A stretch of 54,295 nucleotides of DNA from an uncultured Bacteroidia bacterium (GCA_938038735.1 CALHSW010000071.1:1-54295); one strand, 5' to 3'; shown: positions 34,912 to 43,766, numbered from the stretch's first letter. Notes: generated by a model not told the origin, from the sequence alone. Numbers and translations are program-made.

Positions 34912-35967
34912 ATGCTTACAATCCATCTCCGTAGACACAGCCACGCAGCGCAGCTGCGTAACTGTACCCACTTCCTTAAACGTATCCATTCCGAAAAAGT
35001 TTTACCCTACCTCCTCCTGTTGCTCCTTTTCGCTACCGCAACTGCGTGCCGTCATGACTCCACGCCCGCCAACTGGCGCGAAACGCTCCGCCTTGAACGC
35101 CTTGACCACCAGCTCATGCGGGAAGGCGGCGGATCCTCCATTATGGCCCGAGACAGCACCTTCGGCGTGCTTTGGTGTCGTCTGCTACACTTTGAGGGCA
35201 CCGAACGCTACGCAAACTATCTCGATGCCTTTGCCAGCGACTCCACCATGCAGGGCCTCCAAGACTCCATCGAGGCCTCCTTCCCGCTCGCCAAAGACCC
35301 CGCGAAAAGCCTTGAAAAGGGGTTCGCTTGGCTTCATAGGAATATGCCATCCATCGGCATTCCACGCATCTACTTCATCAACGGCGGCTTTAACGCCCCC
35401 TGCATGATGGACACCGCCATGCTCGGCATTGCCCTCGAATGCTTCTTGGGTCAAAAGAGCACATACTACGAAAAGCTACAAATCCCGCAATACCTCCGCC
35501 GCCAAATGGACCCTAAACGCATTGCCCCAGCCGCCATCACTGGGTGGCTTGAAGGTATGTACATGCCCATGGGCAGCATGCGCACAGTACTTGACAACAT
35601 GCTCTACCAGGGTAAGCTCTTCTACATCGCTCGCCAAGCACTTCCGCAGCTGCCCGAACACGTTGTGCTAGGCTTTTCTAAAGAGGAGCTTGAGTGGCTC
35701 GAGGCCAGTGAGGGGAGCATGTGGCGCTACCTCTCCGAAAAAGAGGTAATATTTGACTCCAATCCTCTTATCGTCACGCAGTTTACTGGTCCAGGGCCAT
35801 TCACCCGCGCCTTCGGCAACGACTCGCCCGGCCGTGCGGCCGTGTGGTTAGGCTACCGCATCGTGGAAAGCTACTTCAAGGCGAACCCTTCCGCCTCCAT
35901 CGAGCGTATCTACTTCAGCTCCGACTCCCAGCAGCTCCTGGCCAAAGCCAAGTACGCCCCAAAATAA
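34912..35967 (+). CDS. gldB: GldB-family gliding-motility-associated lipoprotein
   Basis: The protein is about 351 residues from the ATG at 34912; a GTG at 34903 and an ATG at 34852, which overlaps the divergent fhs, are alternatives. A hydrophobic stretch (LPYLLLLLLFATATAC) ends in a lipobox, so it is lipid-anchored. GldB features include the FDSNPLIVTQFTGPGPFT and DSPGRAAVWLGYRIVESYF blocks. GldB is needed for gliding in Flavobacterium and occurs in non-gliding Bacteroidales, apparently linked to envelope or T9SS functions. This fits the T9SS tail seen at the start of the window. It has a peptidase/HExxH-like fold in related families, but I see no HExxH here. Confidence 0.85.
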   Translation: MLTIHLRRHSHAAQLRNCTHFLKRIHSEKVLPYLLLLLLFATATACRHDSTPANWRETLRLERLDHQLMREGGGSSIMARDSTFGVLWCRLLHFEGTERYANYLDAFASDSTMQGLQDSIEASFPLAKDPAKSLEKGFAWLHRNMPSIGIPRIYFINGGFNAPCMMDTAMLGIALECFLGQKSTYYEKLQIPQYLRRQMDPKRIAPAAITGWLEGMYMPMGSMRTVLDNMLYQGKLFYIARQALPQLPEHVVLGFSKEELEWLEASEGSMWRYLSEKEVIFDSNPLIVTQFTGPGPFTRAFGNDSPGRAAVWLGYRIVESYFKANPSASIERIYFSSDSQQLLAKAKYAPK

Positions 35968-36065
35968 ACTTCTTCCCACTTAATCCTTGCGATTGCAGCT
36001 GTCCAAGCTAACGCAGAAATTAAGGGTTTAGCCACTCATTTCTTCCCATCGCCTTGTCCGCGGGA

Positions 36066-36138
36066 CGGTCTTTCAGTAGCCGAGAATCTTCAAATCCTCT
36101 GGTACCTTACCTAGAAGGCGAGGCAGCCTGAAGGACCG
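36066..36138. other. Long imperfect inverted repeat in gldB/LolA-like intergenic region
   Basis: CGGTCTTTCAG (36066-36076) pairs with CTGAAGGACCG (36128-36138) with one mismatch. It lies between the convergent ends of gldB and the LolA-like gene, so it could be a terminator or a decayed dispersed repeat. The rest of 35968-36186 shows nothing else. Confidence 0.4.
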
Positions 36139-36186
36139 ACGCAACTCTTCCCCCGTTTCAACGGTGCGGCAGCCACGCATAGCCCA

Positions 36187-36903
36187 CTACTTCGGCCGCT
36201 CCAGCAGCTTCCCATCAATGGGTTCATTGATTAGCACCTTCGTGGTTTTCATCGTCACCGTTAGCATGCCGCTCTTCACCTTCATCACATACGGAATCCG
36301 CATTCCCTGCACGCTGCGGTAATCATCAAACGTCACCTTCGCCTCGCCCGCTGCATTCATTCCCCGTAGCAAACCTGTAGCCTTTGAAATGTATACCTCC
36401 GTCTCCCCCTTAGCCTCATCCACCGGCTCCACCACCCAGCATCGCTCACCATCAAACTTCTTTTCCCCAGCAAGCCTCCCCTTCCCAATATCGCTAAAGG
36501 GCTCCTCAAATGGGAGCGATGACCTCAACAAACTATCCACAGCGCCCCGACGCAGCGACTTTACCTCCATCTTCCCCTCCTTCCCTATGGCAATCCAACC
36601 CACCGTATCGTGTGCGCACTGAATCATCCAGCCCATCATCGGAACTTTTGTCTTCATGTAGTACGCCTTACCAGGAGCTATGTACATCGTGACAGGTAGC
36701 TTCATGAAAGCCATCTTCACCTCCTGCTCCATATAAAAGCTTTTTATTCCCGACAAATTGCCCATGGCGCGCACGCTCCTCGCCATGAGGCTGTCGGCAT
36801 CCTGACCCCAACACACCGCGCAGCCCATGGCCATCGTCCACACCAGCACCACTGCCGTAATGCCCCGCCGCGCTAGCATTGCTCCCCCGCGCCTTAACTC
36901 CAT
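36187..36903 (-). CDS. LolA-fold outer-membrane lipoprotein-sorting-like protein
   Basis: The 238-residue protein has an N-terminal signal peptide (hydrophobic ~15-33, ending CWGQ) and the LolA-like pattern: a helix with SFYMEQEVKM, repeated strands (YIAPGKAYYMKTKVPM), and EVYISKATGLLRGMNAAGEAKVTFDDYR. LolA-fold proteins bind lipid acyl chains in the periplasm, but many Bacteroidetes members have other, unknown cargo. It lies 15 bp after the small partner gene of parA, probably by chance operon membership. Confidence 0.7.
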   Translation of the reverse strand: MELRRGGAMLARRGITAVVLVWTMAMGCAVCWGQDADSLMARSVRAMGNLSGIKSFYMEQEVKMAFMKLPVTMYIAPGKAYYMKTKVPMMGWMIQCAHDTVGWIAIGKEGKMEVKSLRRGAVDSLLRSSLPFEEPFSDIGKGRLAGEKKFDGERCWVVEPVDEAKGETEVYISKATGLLRGMNAAGEAKVTFDDYRSVQGMRIPYVMKVKSGMLTVTMKTTKVLINEPIDGKLLERPK

Positions 36904-36918
36904 ATCTCTACCCCTTTT

Positions 36919-37206
36919 CTACCCAGCGCATTCCGCACCATTCTGCTCCTCCTTCTCCGCCGCCTCAAGCTGTCGCCGCTTAAGGGCAAAGAAATCATCA
37001 AGAGCCATCTGTAGCAGCTCCTCAGCCGTGCATTGCTGGTAGCGCGCCAAAAGACGTAGCTTTTGCGCCGCCTCCTCCCCTATGGCAATGCCGCTCTCCC
37101 CATTGAGAAGCTGCTGCGGTTCTGTCTCCTGCTGGTCGTTGAAATGCACCGTCTGCGCCTGCAGCGCCGCCTGAATATCCCGAATCGTCTGCCTTTTCTT
37201 AGCCAT
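36919..37206 (-). CDS. Small protein coupled to ParA, possible partition partner
   Basis: The 95-residue protein starts at an ATG (37206) inside the last codons of parA, an 8-base overlap that suggests translational coupling. It is hydrophilic and helical, with a basic start (MAKKRQTIRDIQAALQAQ), a middle resembling a small helical DNA-binding or dimerisation unit (EEAAQKLRLLARYQQCTAEELLQMALDDFF), and a charged tail. ParA ATPases of plasmid type are usually followed by a small DNA-binding adaptor; this could be one. I see no similarity to ParB. Confidence 0.65.
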   Translation of the reverse strand: MAKKRQTIRDIQAALQAQTVHFNDQQETEPQQLLNGESGIAIGEEAAQKLRLLARYQQCTAEELLQMALDDFFALKRRQLEAAEKEEQNGAECAG

Positions 37207-37960
37207 TGTTCTGACTCTCAATTTCTTTTGCTAACGCCCTATAATCCTCTGCGCCACGGCTCTTCGGCGCGTAGGCAAATATTGATTTCTGGAACGCCCC
37301 GCACTCCATGAGCGTAATGTCCTGACGTATATAGGTGTTATACATCCTATCCTCCGTCACCTCATTTTCCGAAAGGCTCTTGATCACCGCCTTGCTAAAA
37401 TTGGTACGCGGGCTAAACTTCACGAAAAGGATGCCTCCCAGCTCCAACTTTGCATTCATGCGCATACGCACCTTCTTGGCTGTCTGCAGTATTCTGTCGA
37501 GCCCGATAAACGCAAAATTCTCCGCCTGCATGGGTACTATATACTGATCGGCGGCTACTAGCGAGGCCACCGAGAGCGTGCCAAGGCTTGGCGGACAATC
37601 GATCAGCACGTAGTCAAAATCATTCTGCACCGGTTCTAGGTGTTCCTTAAGTAAAAACTCTCTCCCCGGCTCATCGTTGAGCTGCTGCTCGTAGGAAAGA
37701 AGAAGGGGCGTTGAAGGCACAATCCACATTTTTTCCACCCGCTGCGCTGCCTCCTTAATGGAGCTCGTACCGTTGCATAGAAGCCCGGTGTGCTGCTCCG
37801 CATTCGCCACCCCCAACGCAGAGGAGAGATTGCACTGGCTATCCATGTCCATGAGCAGCACGCGCCGCCGTCTAGCCGCAAGCGCAGCCCCAAGGTTAAT
37901 GGTAGTAGTGGTTTTTCCAGTCCCTCCCTTATTATTGATTATCGATATAACCCGTGCCAT
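37199..37960 (-). CDS. parA: ParA/Soj-family partition ATPase
   Basis: The 253-residue protein has the deviant Walker A KGGTGKTTTTINL, DMDSQCNLSSALG and LIDCPPSLGTLS, and lacks an N-terminal helix-turn-helix domain, as in Soj or plasmid type Ib ParA. Such ATPases position DNA or large protein clusters by dynamic binding to the nucleoid. It is followed by a small overlapping gene rather than parB. Candidates are a cargo-specific ParA, a remnant of an integrated element, or the chromosomal ParA with parB elsewhere. A weak promoter-like TAACTTTA lies at 38017-38024 on the minus strand. Confidence 0.88.
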   Translation of the reverse strand: MARVISIINNKGGTGKTTTTINLGAALAARRRRVLLMDMDSQCNLSSALGVANAEQHTGLLCNGTSSIKEAAQRVEKMWIVPSTPLLLSYEQQLNDEPGREFLLKEHLEPVQNDFDYVLIDCPPSLGTLSVASLVAADQYIVPMQAENFAFIGLDRILQTAKKVRMRMNAKLELGGILFVKFSPRTNFSKAVIKSLSENEVTEDRMYNTYIRQDITLMECGAFQKSIFAYAPKSRGAEDYRALAKEIESQNNG

Positions 37961-38162
37961 TACGCCAGCATTTTTACGTCTACATTTCCTGCACGCACCA
38001 GCCTAGCTCCACGCGTTAAAGTTATACATTATTTTTTAACTGAACACACTACCCTACAAGCGCAATGTTTTCTTGATATACACCGTTACGCTATAATATC
38101 CCTACTATCTTGTATAACAAGCGCTATAAACAATGACTTGACGGACGTACCATTCTGTCAGG

Positions 38163-38188
38163 GCTGCAGTTAGTTAAGAACTAGCTGC
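38163..38188 (-). other. Hairpin at the 3' end of the AAA-ATPase gene
   Basis: A 10-bp stem with one G-T pair (38166-38175 with 38179-38188, loop AAG) touching the stop codon; a possible weak terminator without a T-run. Confidence 0.4.
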
Positions 38189-39795
38189 TACTCGCCTACC
38201 GCCCGCAGCTTCCCATCCTGCACGGCCATCCGCACGTCCGCCTTCCCCTCCTCCCTTACGATGCACTCCGCGATGTTCCGCGTCTTCGAGGAGAAGCCCA
38301 CCCCCAGCTTCACCACCGCCCGCCGATCCATCGCGAACGGCGCCGCGTACCCCTTCGCCTCGATCTGCGCCATCGCCTCCGCCGCCGGCCGGTCCAGCTT
38401 GAACTCAAAGATGTAGACGAGGTCCGGCGTGAGCACCACCGTGTCGATCCGCCCCGCGCTGACCCCCAGCTCCTTGTACGTCTCCAGCCCCATCCCGTAG
38501 AATATCGTCACCAGGATGTCCTGGAAGTGCGACTCCCGGTCGCCCTGCAGGTTGTAGCTGAACCCCGCGATGAACGCGTGCAGGCTCCCCAGCAGCTCCT
38601 CCACGTCGCCCGCCACCATGCGGTCCCGCATCCCCTGGATGCTCAGCCCCCGCACCTCCTCCACCCGGAAGAGGTAGGGCGACAGCCCCTTGTAGAACGC
38701 GGCGCGCACCTCCCCGTTCGGGAACGCCAGCTCGCAGCTGCCCGCCGCCGCGCTGTAGCTCGCGATGGTCAGGTAGCCCGCCTGGTAGAGCAGCGGCACC
38801 AGCCCGATGCTCCCCAGGTCGCACGCGTCCAGCCCGTCCAGCCCCATGCGGCAGCGGCGGAGCTCGGCCACCGGCACCCGCTGCCTGACGACCCGCTTGA
38901 AGAGCAGGGTCGGCGTGCCCGTCTCGTACCAGTAGTAGCCGTACTCCCGATCGGCCAACGCGTTGAGCAGGCTGAACGGGTTGTACACGCCCTCCTCCGC
39001 CCGGGGCGAGAAGCGGTAGCCGTCGTACATCGCCTTGAGCCTCCCGTAGGCCTCGGCGAGGGTCTGCCCGTTCTCTTCCGCCAGCCGGCGCACCCCCTCG
39101 CCGAGGTTGGCCTGCAGCTCTTCCTGCGTGATGCCGCAGAGCGTGGCGTACTCCTTGGCCATCGAGAGGTCCTTGAGGTTGTTCAGCCCGCTGAAGATGT
39201 TGAGGTGCGCGAAGCGGGTGACCCCCGTCAGGAAGACGAGCCGCAGGTGATCACCCGCCCCCTTGAGCGCCCCGTAGAAGGCTCGCAGCTCCCGCTGGTT
39301 GTGGGTCAGCAGCTCCTCATCGTCAACGGCGTCCAGCATCGGCTTGTCGTACTCGTCCACCAGCACCACCACCCGCCGCCCCGTCTGCGCGTGCGCATTC
39401 GCAATGACCCGTATAAAGCGATCGGCAAAGGTCGCATCCACCTCCTCTCGTCCATACGCTACCTCCCAGTTGTAGAGTATGGTGTTTAGTGTCTTTTCTA
39501 GCACGCCGGGAATAGCGAAATCATTCCGGCTGAAATCCACGTGCAGCACGGGGTGCTGCGTCCAATCCTGCTCTAGCTTTTCCATCGCCAGCCCCACGAA
39601 GAGCTCCCGCTTCCCCAGGAAGTACGCCTCCAGCGTGGAGACCAGCAGGCTCTTCCCGAACCGCCGCGGGCGGCTCAGGAAGTAGTACCGCCCCTGCTTC
39701 ACCAGCTGGTAAATCAGCGCCGTCTTATCCACGTAGACGGCGTTATCCTCCCGTAGATTCGTAAAGCTTGCCTCCCCGATCGGGTACGTTATCAT
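38188..39795 (-). CDS. AAA-ATPase-like / PD-(D/E)XK nuclease-superfamily protein
   Basis: The ~535-residue protein starts MITYPIGEASFTNLREDN, as in the large Bacteroidetes family that joins an AAA-ATPase-like domain to a C-terminal PD-(D/E)XK domain. Walker A is degenerate (RRFGKSLLVST), Walker B is VVVLVDEYDKPML, and the nuclease-fold signature is the Asp in RIDTVVLTPDLVYIF followed by EFK. Function is unproven; such genes are multicopy in many genomes and were suggested to be mobile or selfish. ATG at 39795 is chosen because promoter-like TACCTTTACCC lies at 39833-39843; GTG at 39804 is nearly as good. Its interior is about 68% G+C in one hand-counted 60-base line (38641-38700), well above neighbouring genes, suggesting transfer or gene conversion. 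Confidence 0.85.
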   Translation of the reverse strand: MITYPIGEASFTNLREDNAVYVDKTALIYQLVKQGRYYFLSRPRRFGKSLLVSTLEAYFLGKRELFVGLAMEKLEQDWTQHPVLHVDFSRNDFAIPGVLEKTLNTILYNWEVAYGREEVDATFADRFIRVIANAHAQTGRRVVVLVDEYDKPMLDAVDDEELLTHNQRELRAFYGALKGAGDHLRLVFLTGVTRFAHLNIFSGLNNLKDLSMAKEYATLCGITQEELQANLGEGVRRLAEENGQTLAEAYGRLKAMYDGYRFSPRAEEGVYNPFSLLNALADREYGYYWYETGTPTLLFKRVVRQRVPVAELRRCRMGLDGLDACDLGSIGLVPLLYQAGYLTIASYSAAAGSCELAFPNGEVRAAFYKGLSPYLFRVEEVRGLSIQGMRDRMVAGDVEELLGSLHAFIAGFSYNLQGDRESHFQDILVTIFYGMGLETYKELGVSAGRIDTVVLTPDLVYIFEFKLDRPAAEAMAQIEAKGYAAPFAMDRRAVVKLGVGFSSKTRNIAECIVREEGKADVRMAVQDGKLRAVGE

Positions 39796-39832
39796 CTGGT
39801 CCACGCCATTGCCCTCCTCGCACCTTTTGCAG

Positions 39833-39843
39833 GGTAAAGGTAC
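39833..39843 (-). promoter_or_regulatory. Candidate -7 box for the AAA-ATPase-like gene
   Basis: The minus strand reads TACCTTTACCC, one base from TAnnTTTG, about 40 bases before the chosen start. The same 11-mer occurs upstream of the 51029-51616 gene. Confidence 0.45.
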
Positions 39844-39914
39844 AAAAAAATTGTTAATGGGTAGCGTCAACAATTCCTATAGCAGCCTTGCAGGCCGCTA
39901 GGTCACCGCAGGGC

Positions 39915-39947
39915 CAGTCTTCCAGGCTGTCTTGCCTTTCAGGCATC
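39915..39947. repeat. Double-hairpin dispersed repeat, copy 1
   Basis: Two small stems, CAG..CTG around TCTTCCAGG and TGCC..GGCA around TTTCA, lie back to back. The 33-bp stretch matches 54249-54281 at 27 of 33 positions. It lies between the chemoreceptor stop and the AAA-ATPase promoter. Confidence 0.55.
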
Positions 39948-39983
39948 AAAGGTGTTAGACCCTCGCAAAATATATCTAGCGCA

Positions 39984-41678
39984 CTATAGCCTGAAATAGG
40001 CCACCGCATCGCGCAGCATTTGGGCCTGCGCATTGAGTGCCTCGCTGCTACTCGCCATCTCCCCCGCAGCCGTTGCATTTGCTTGCACAGCAACGTTAAA
40101 GTCTTGAATGGCTGTATTTATTTGCGTAGCACCCTGCTGCTGCTCATCGCTATAGGCTGTGATTTCCTTCACCAAATCGGTTGTTTTCTCCACTGCGGGC
40201 AACGCCTCCACCATGAGTTCACCAGCCTCTACGGCCATACGCTGCGACTCGGCGGTCAACCCCGTTATCTCCTCAGCCGCCGCCTTGCTACGCTCCGCAA
40301 GCTTGCGCACCTCGTTCGCCACCACGCTAAACCCAGCCCCATATTCTCCGGCGCGCGCCGCCTCCACCGCCGCGTTGAGTGCTAAGATATTCGTTTGTTC
40401 CACTATCTCCTTAATGACACCAATCCGCGCATTTATCTCAACTCCCTTCTCAACCGATTTCTTTGCCCGCTCCTCCACCTGCTCTATTTGGCCACGCATA
40501 CGCCCCGCGAGCTGATTCGCTTCGCGCGCCTTGTCGCAATTCATCGATACGCTCGCCGCCATCTCTTCCATCGAACCGCTCACCTCCTCAGTGCTTGCCG
40601 CCTGCCGTCCATTGGCTTCGGCTACGCCGCAAGCAATGGTACTCAACTGCTCGCTCGCCTGATTCACTTCGCCAGCCCCATGCTGTATATCTTGAATCAC
40701 TCTGCGCAGCTTGCACCGCAAATCCTCTAAGCCACGCAACAGCTGGCGGAATTCATCATTCCCCTCCATATCCTTCTCCATAAATTGTTCACCCAGATTG
40801 CCACCAGCTATTTCTAGCAAACCATTTAGGCATAGCATTAAATGGTGAACCACCCGCTGGGCAAACCAGGATGCAACCGCAAAGCCCAACACGGCCAATA
40901 GCAACGCCCCCACAATCAGTGCTATATGCGCAAGATGAATATCGTACTCCACTATATCCATAATCTCCCCACGCCGATCCACTGAGGCTGTAATGGTCTC
41001 CTTAAAATATTTCTTTACCTCGGCTTCGTGCTCCAAGTATTCATTCGAACTCGCTATGATTTGATCGTAGATATTGGCGTACGGCGTTGCCAAAGCCTGC
41101 GCCTCCTGGGGTAAGTGGGGGAGAAGCTCCATAAGCTTTGCCTTAGCGCTCCGCAGAATCTCGGGATCGTGGAATATATAGAACAGCTCGCTTTGCAAAC
41201 GTATCTCTTGAAAACTCCGAATGTTATGCGCCTGATTGCCCCCCGCCGCCTCTAGCGCATCAAGCACCTTTGGGGCAATCGGGGTTATCTCGTCATCGAG
41301 CTGCCAGTATCGCTCCTTCATCCGCTTCATTGACTCAGCATGCTTGCGCAGCTCCTGCTCCAACTCCGCGTTAAAGGACTTTCCATAGAGAGCCTGCATA
41401 CTCCGCTCCACCAAAAAAGCACTATCTATATTTTCTATCAGCCCACTGTATATCTCGCCAGCCTTCGCCACATCCTGCTCCCCATAGTATGCCATCAAAT
41501 ATTTCTGCGCCTCATGGTAGTATACCTCACTGCGAATGTCCATCACGCTCATCTCATGCCGTTTCCGCACGCTATCAAATAGCAAATAGACAACGAAAAA
41601 TTCCACCAACGCAATGAAAAGCATTACGCCTACCAGCAGAAAGAGCTTCCTCCGCATCTTAATATTTGAAAATCTCAT
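39984..41678 (-). CDS. Methyl-accepting chemotaxis protein
   Basis: The 564-residue protein has two membrane helices (~10-33 and ~250-272) around a helical periplasmic sensor domain of roughly 215 residues. A HAMP-like linker follows, then a cytoplasmic signalling domain with the conserved hairpin tip IVEQTNILALNAAVEAARAGEYGAGFSVVA split around residue 440. It should sense a small molecule outside the inner membrane and control a CheA/CheW pathway. Chemoreceptors are uncommon in gut-type Bacteroidales and no other che gene is in the window. The sensor domain is not one I recognise. Confidence 0.93.
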   Translation of the reverse strand: MRFSNIKMRRKLFLLVGVMLFIALVEFFVVYLLFDSVRKRHEMSVMDIRSEVYYHEAQKYLMAYYGEQDVAKAGEIYSGLIENIDSAFLVERSMQALYGKSFNAELEQELRKHAESMKRMKERYWQLDDEITPIAPKVLDALEAAGGNQAHNIRSFQEIRLQSELFYIFHDPEILRSAKAKLMELLPHLPQEAQALATPYANIYDQIIASSNEYLEHEAEVKKYFKETITASVDRRGEIMDIVEYDIHLAHIALIVGALLLAVLGFAVASWFAQRVVHHLMLCLNGLLEIAGGNLGEQFMEKDMEGNDEFRQLLRGLEDLRCKLRRVIQDIQHGAGEVNQASEQLSTIACGVAEANGRQAASTEEVSGSMEEMAASVSMNCDKAREANQLAGRMRGQIEQVEERAKKSVEKGVEINARIGVIKEIVEQTNILALNAAVEAARAGEYGAGFSVVANEVRKLAERSKAAAEEITGLTAESQRMAVEAGELMVEALPAVEKTTDLVKEITAYSDEQQQGATQINTAIQDFNVAVQANATAAGEMASSSEALNAQAQMLRDAVAYFRL

Positions 41679-42055
41679 ACTCTACAGTCTAAGTTTACCC
41701 TATCCTAAAACAATACTCACACCCACACTTCTATCTCATTCAGCATTGCGCCCCAAGCGTAACGCCACGGCAAGCATCCTTCCATACCACGCAATCGCAA
41801 CGCTGCTACCTAACCCAAACACTTTTACATACGATACGGCTGCCACACATCCATTGTTTCGTTTTTTCGTAAGTAACTAATAGGCAATCAATAGGATTAG
41901 CATACTGGTTTTAACTTTTAGTTGAAAATTCTGCTTCTATATACATCACAGGGCAGAAAAGGAATGACAAAACTAAGTTTGTTTAAAAAATATACCGTAA
42001 AACCGTAGCGGTATCGTTGGTAATAAAATTAGCTAATCTAGACAGCATATACGTT
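41679..42055. other. Intergenic region, no feature recognised
   Basis: This 377-bp gap lies between trkA and the chemoreceptor gene, both on the minus strand. I see no convincing ORF, RNA gene or terminator. Confidence 0.4.
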
Positions 42056-43405
42056 TCAACGTTCCCTAAAATACTTAGTCACCTTCTCCAGCACGCTACT
42101 TTGGGCGAATACGACGGCGCGATCGCCCGCCTCTAGCGTAAGTTCCCCTGTGGCAATCAGCGACTTACCATTATGCACAATACCACCCACAATCGCCCCG
42201 CGGGGAAAATTCAAATCCTTTAGTCTGCCCCTCGTCACCGCCGACCGTGGCTGCGCCACCAGCTCCAGCACCTCTGCATCGGTGCCCGTGAGGCAACGCA
42301 TATGCGTGATGTCGCCACCCAGCGTGTATCTATAGATGCGTGAGGCTGCCACGAGCTTCTTATTCACCACGTTGTCAATACCCACCCGCATGGCTAGATT
42401 GGTATACTCCAAATTTTCCACCTCTGCTATAATCTGCCGCACGCCAAGCTGCTTAGCGGCCATACCCATCAGAATATTCGTCTCGGAGTTGCCCGTAACG
42501 GCCACAAAGGCATCGGCGCTGTCAAGGCCCTCGCTCTGCAAAAACTTCACATCGCACCCATCCCCATGCAGCAGCAGCGTACGATTAAAGTAGGGTATAA
42601 TTTCACGGCACTTATCTTCGTCAATCTCAATGAGTTTTATTGATTTTACCCTATCTTCAAGGTCGATGCACGTACGCACCCCCATGCGGCTTCCCCCCAC
42701 TACCATCAGCCTATCCACCTGCTGCAACGCCCCTACAACCCTTTTACGCCAAGCTTCCACCCCCTTTTGGTTCGCAATTACGTACACCACATCGCCAGCC
42801 TGTAGTACGTAGTCACCATGCGGGATATGCGTTTCCATATCCCGAAGCAGCGCAACGATACGGAACTCCAGCTCGCCAAAAGACCTATCCACCTGCTTAA
42901 GCGACATGCCGCATACATCCATGCCCATGCTTATACGAAATGAGGCCAACGCCAGCTTCCCATCCGAAAAGTTGATGTACTCCCTGCTCCCCGTTTCGCC
43001 CAGCATGCTAATAATGGCCTGCGAGGCGAGCTTTTCAGGATAAATCAGCGAATCAATCCCCATCCCTTTGAATAGGTTTTCATTTTTTGGGGCTAGGTAC
43101 TCATTATTATCTATTCGAGCTACTACCTGTTTCGCTCCCAGCTGCTTAGCAATCGTAGCCCCAATTATATTAGTTTCCTCAGCGTGCGCCACGGCCACAA
43201 AGAGGTCCGTTTGATCCACCCCCGCCTCGTTAAGCGTTGTAGGGGAGGTAACCGACCCTTGTATCGTAACCACATCGGCCATTTCGTGCAACCGCTGCAA
43301 ATTTTCCTCGTCGGGGTCTATGGCCATCACATCGTGCTTGGCATCCGAAAGCATCGTCGCAAGGTACGTACCCACTTCCCCCACGCCCGCCACAATAATC
43401 CGCAT
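42056..43405 (-). CDS. trkA: Trk potassium uptake regulatory subunit TrkA
   Basis: The 449-residue protein contains two RCK units. Each begins with a Rossmann NAD-binding site: MRIIVAGVGEVGTYLA at residue 1 and LMVVGGSRMGVRTC near 232. Each ends with a TrkA-C domain (MSLKQVDRSFGELEFRIVAL; LKDLNFPRGAIVGGIVHNG). It gates a TrkH/KtrB-type K+ channel in response to nucleotides. The usual partner trkH is not downstream here; a 377-bp gap and a chemoreceptor gene follow. Confidence 0.95.
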   Translation of the reverse strand: MRIIVAGVGEVGTYLATMLSDAKHDVMAIDPDEENLQRLHEMADVVTIQGSVTSPTTLNEAGVDQTDLFVAVAHAEETNIIGATIAKQLGAKQVVARIDNNEYLAPKNENLFKGMGIDSLIYPEKLASQAIISMLGETGSREYINFSDGKLALASFRISMGMDVCGMSLKQVDRSFGELEFRIVALLRDMETHIPHGDYVLQAGDVVYVIANQKGVEAWRKRVVGALQQVDRLMVVGGSRMGVRTCIDLEDRVKSIKLIEIDEDKCREIIPYFNRTLLLHGDGCDVKFLQSEGLDSADAFVAVTGNSETNILMGMAAKQLGVRQIIAEVENLEYTNLAMRVGIDNVVNKKLVAASRIYRYTLGGDITHMRCLTGTDAEVLELVAQPRSAVTRGRLKDLNFPRGAIVGGIVHNGKSLIATGELTLEAGDRAVVFAQSSVLEKVTKYFRER

Positions 43406-43442
43406 TGTCTACTTCTCTCTCCCTTACCTAAAAGTCGAAACG

Positions 43443-43450
43443 CGAAGTAA
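43443..43450 (-). promoter_or_regulatory. Candidate -7 box for trkA
   Basis: The minus strand reads TTACTTCG followed by CG, 38 bases before the ATG; it resembles the TTACTTTG box of the SusC operon. Confidence 0.4.
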
Positions 43451-43620
43451 ACCATTTTTTTCAATGCAAAGCCCTAAACGATAGCAACCAATGATGGACT
43501 CGCACTATAACAGAACGGTACGAACGGTATATAATAGATAAATTCAATAGGTATTCGCACCAATAGACAGCCATAGTATCACCTTCACTATAGGAATTTC
43601 TCTACCATCAAATTCTAGTT

Positions 43621-43674
43621 CCCTTCGCATCAAATTCGGATTTCTCCGGAGAAATCCGAATTTGATGCGAAGGG
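43621..43674. repeat. Perfect palindrome, copy 2 (54 bp here)
   Basis: The same 48-bp palindrome as at 16327, here extended by CCC/GGG to 54 bp and followed by GGTAC. The flank GGGGGTAC is the reverse complement of the flank at copy 1, so the two elements lie in opposite orientation. It sits in the 404-bp gap between trkA and the next gene. Confidence 0.9.
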
Positions 43675-43705
43675 GGTACATCCCCGATACGCCTTTAATA
43701 GAGTA

Positions 43706-43739
43706 GCAGGGTATACCTCCAATAAACAGACTACCCTGC
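43706..43739. other. 8-bp stem hairpin upstream of the DUF6266-like gene
   Basis: GCAGGGTA (43706-43713) pairs with TACCCTGC (43732-43739), just upstream of a promoter box; role unknown. Confidence 0.4.
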
Positions 43740-43766
43740 ATTTCTGCGAACCTTCTGCACCGACCC

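Noticed and set aside
36060..36140. tRNA-like folding potential
   Set aside because: No acceptor stem/CCA or T-loop GTTCRA at the right spacing; it is an imperfect inverted repeat.
38527..39489. 320-codon open frame on the plus strand
   Set aside because: It runs entirely antisense to the AAA-ATPase/PD-(D/E)XK gene; its His/Pro/Arg/Val-rich translation reflects the high GC of that gene.
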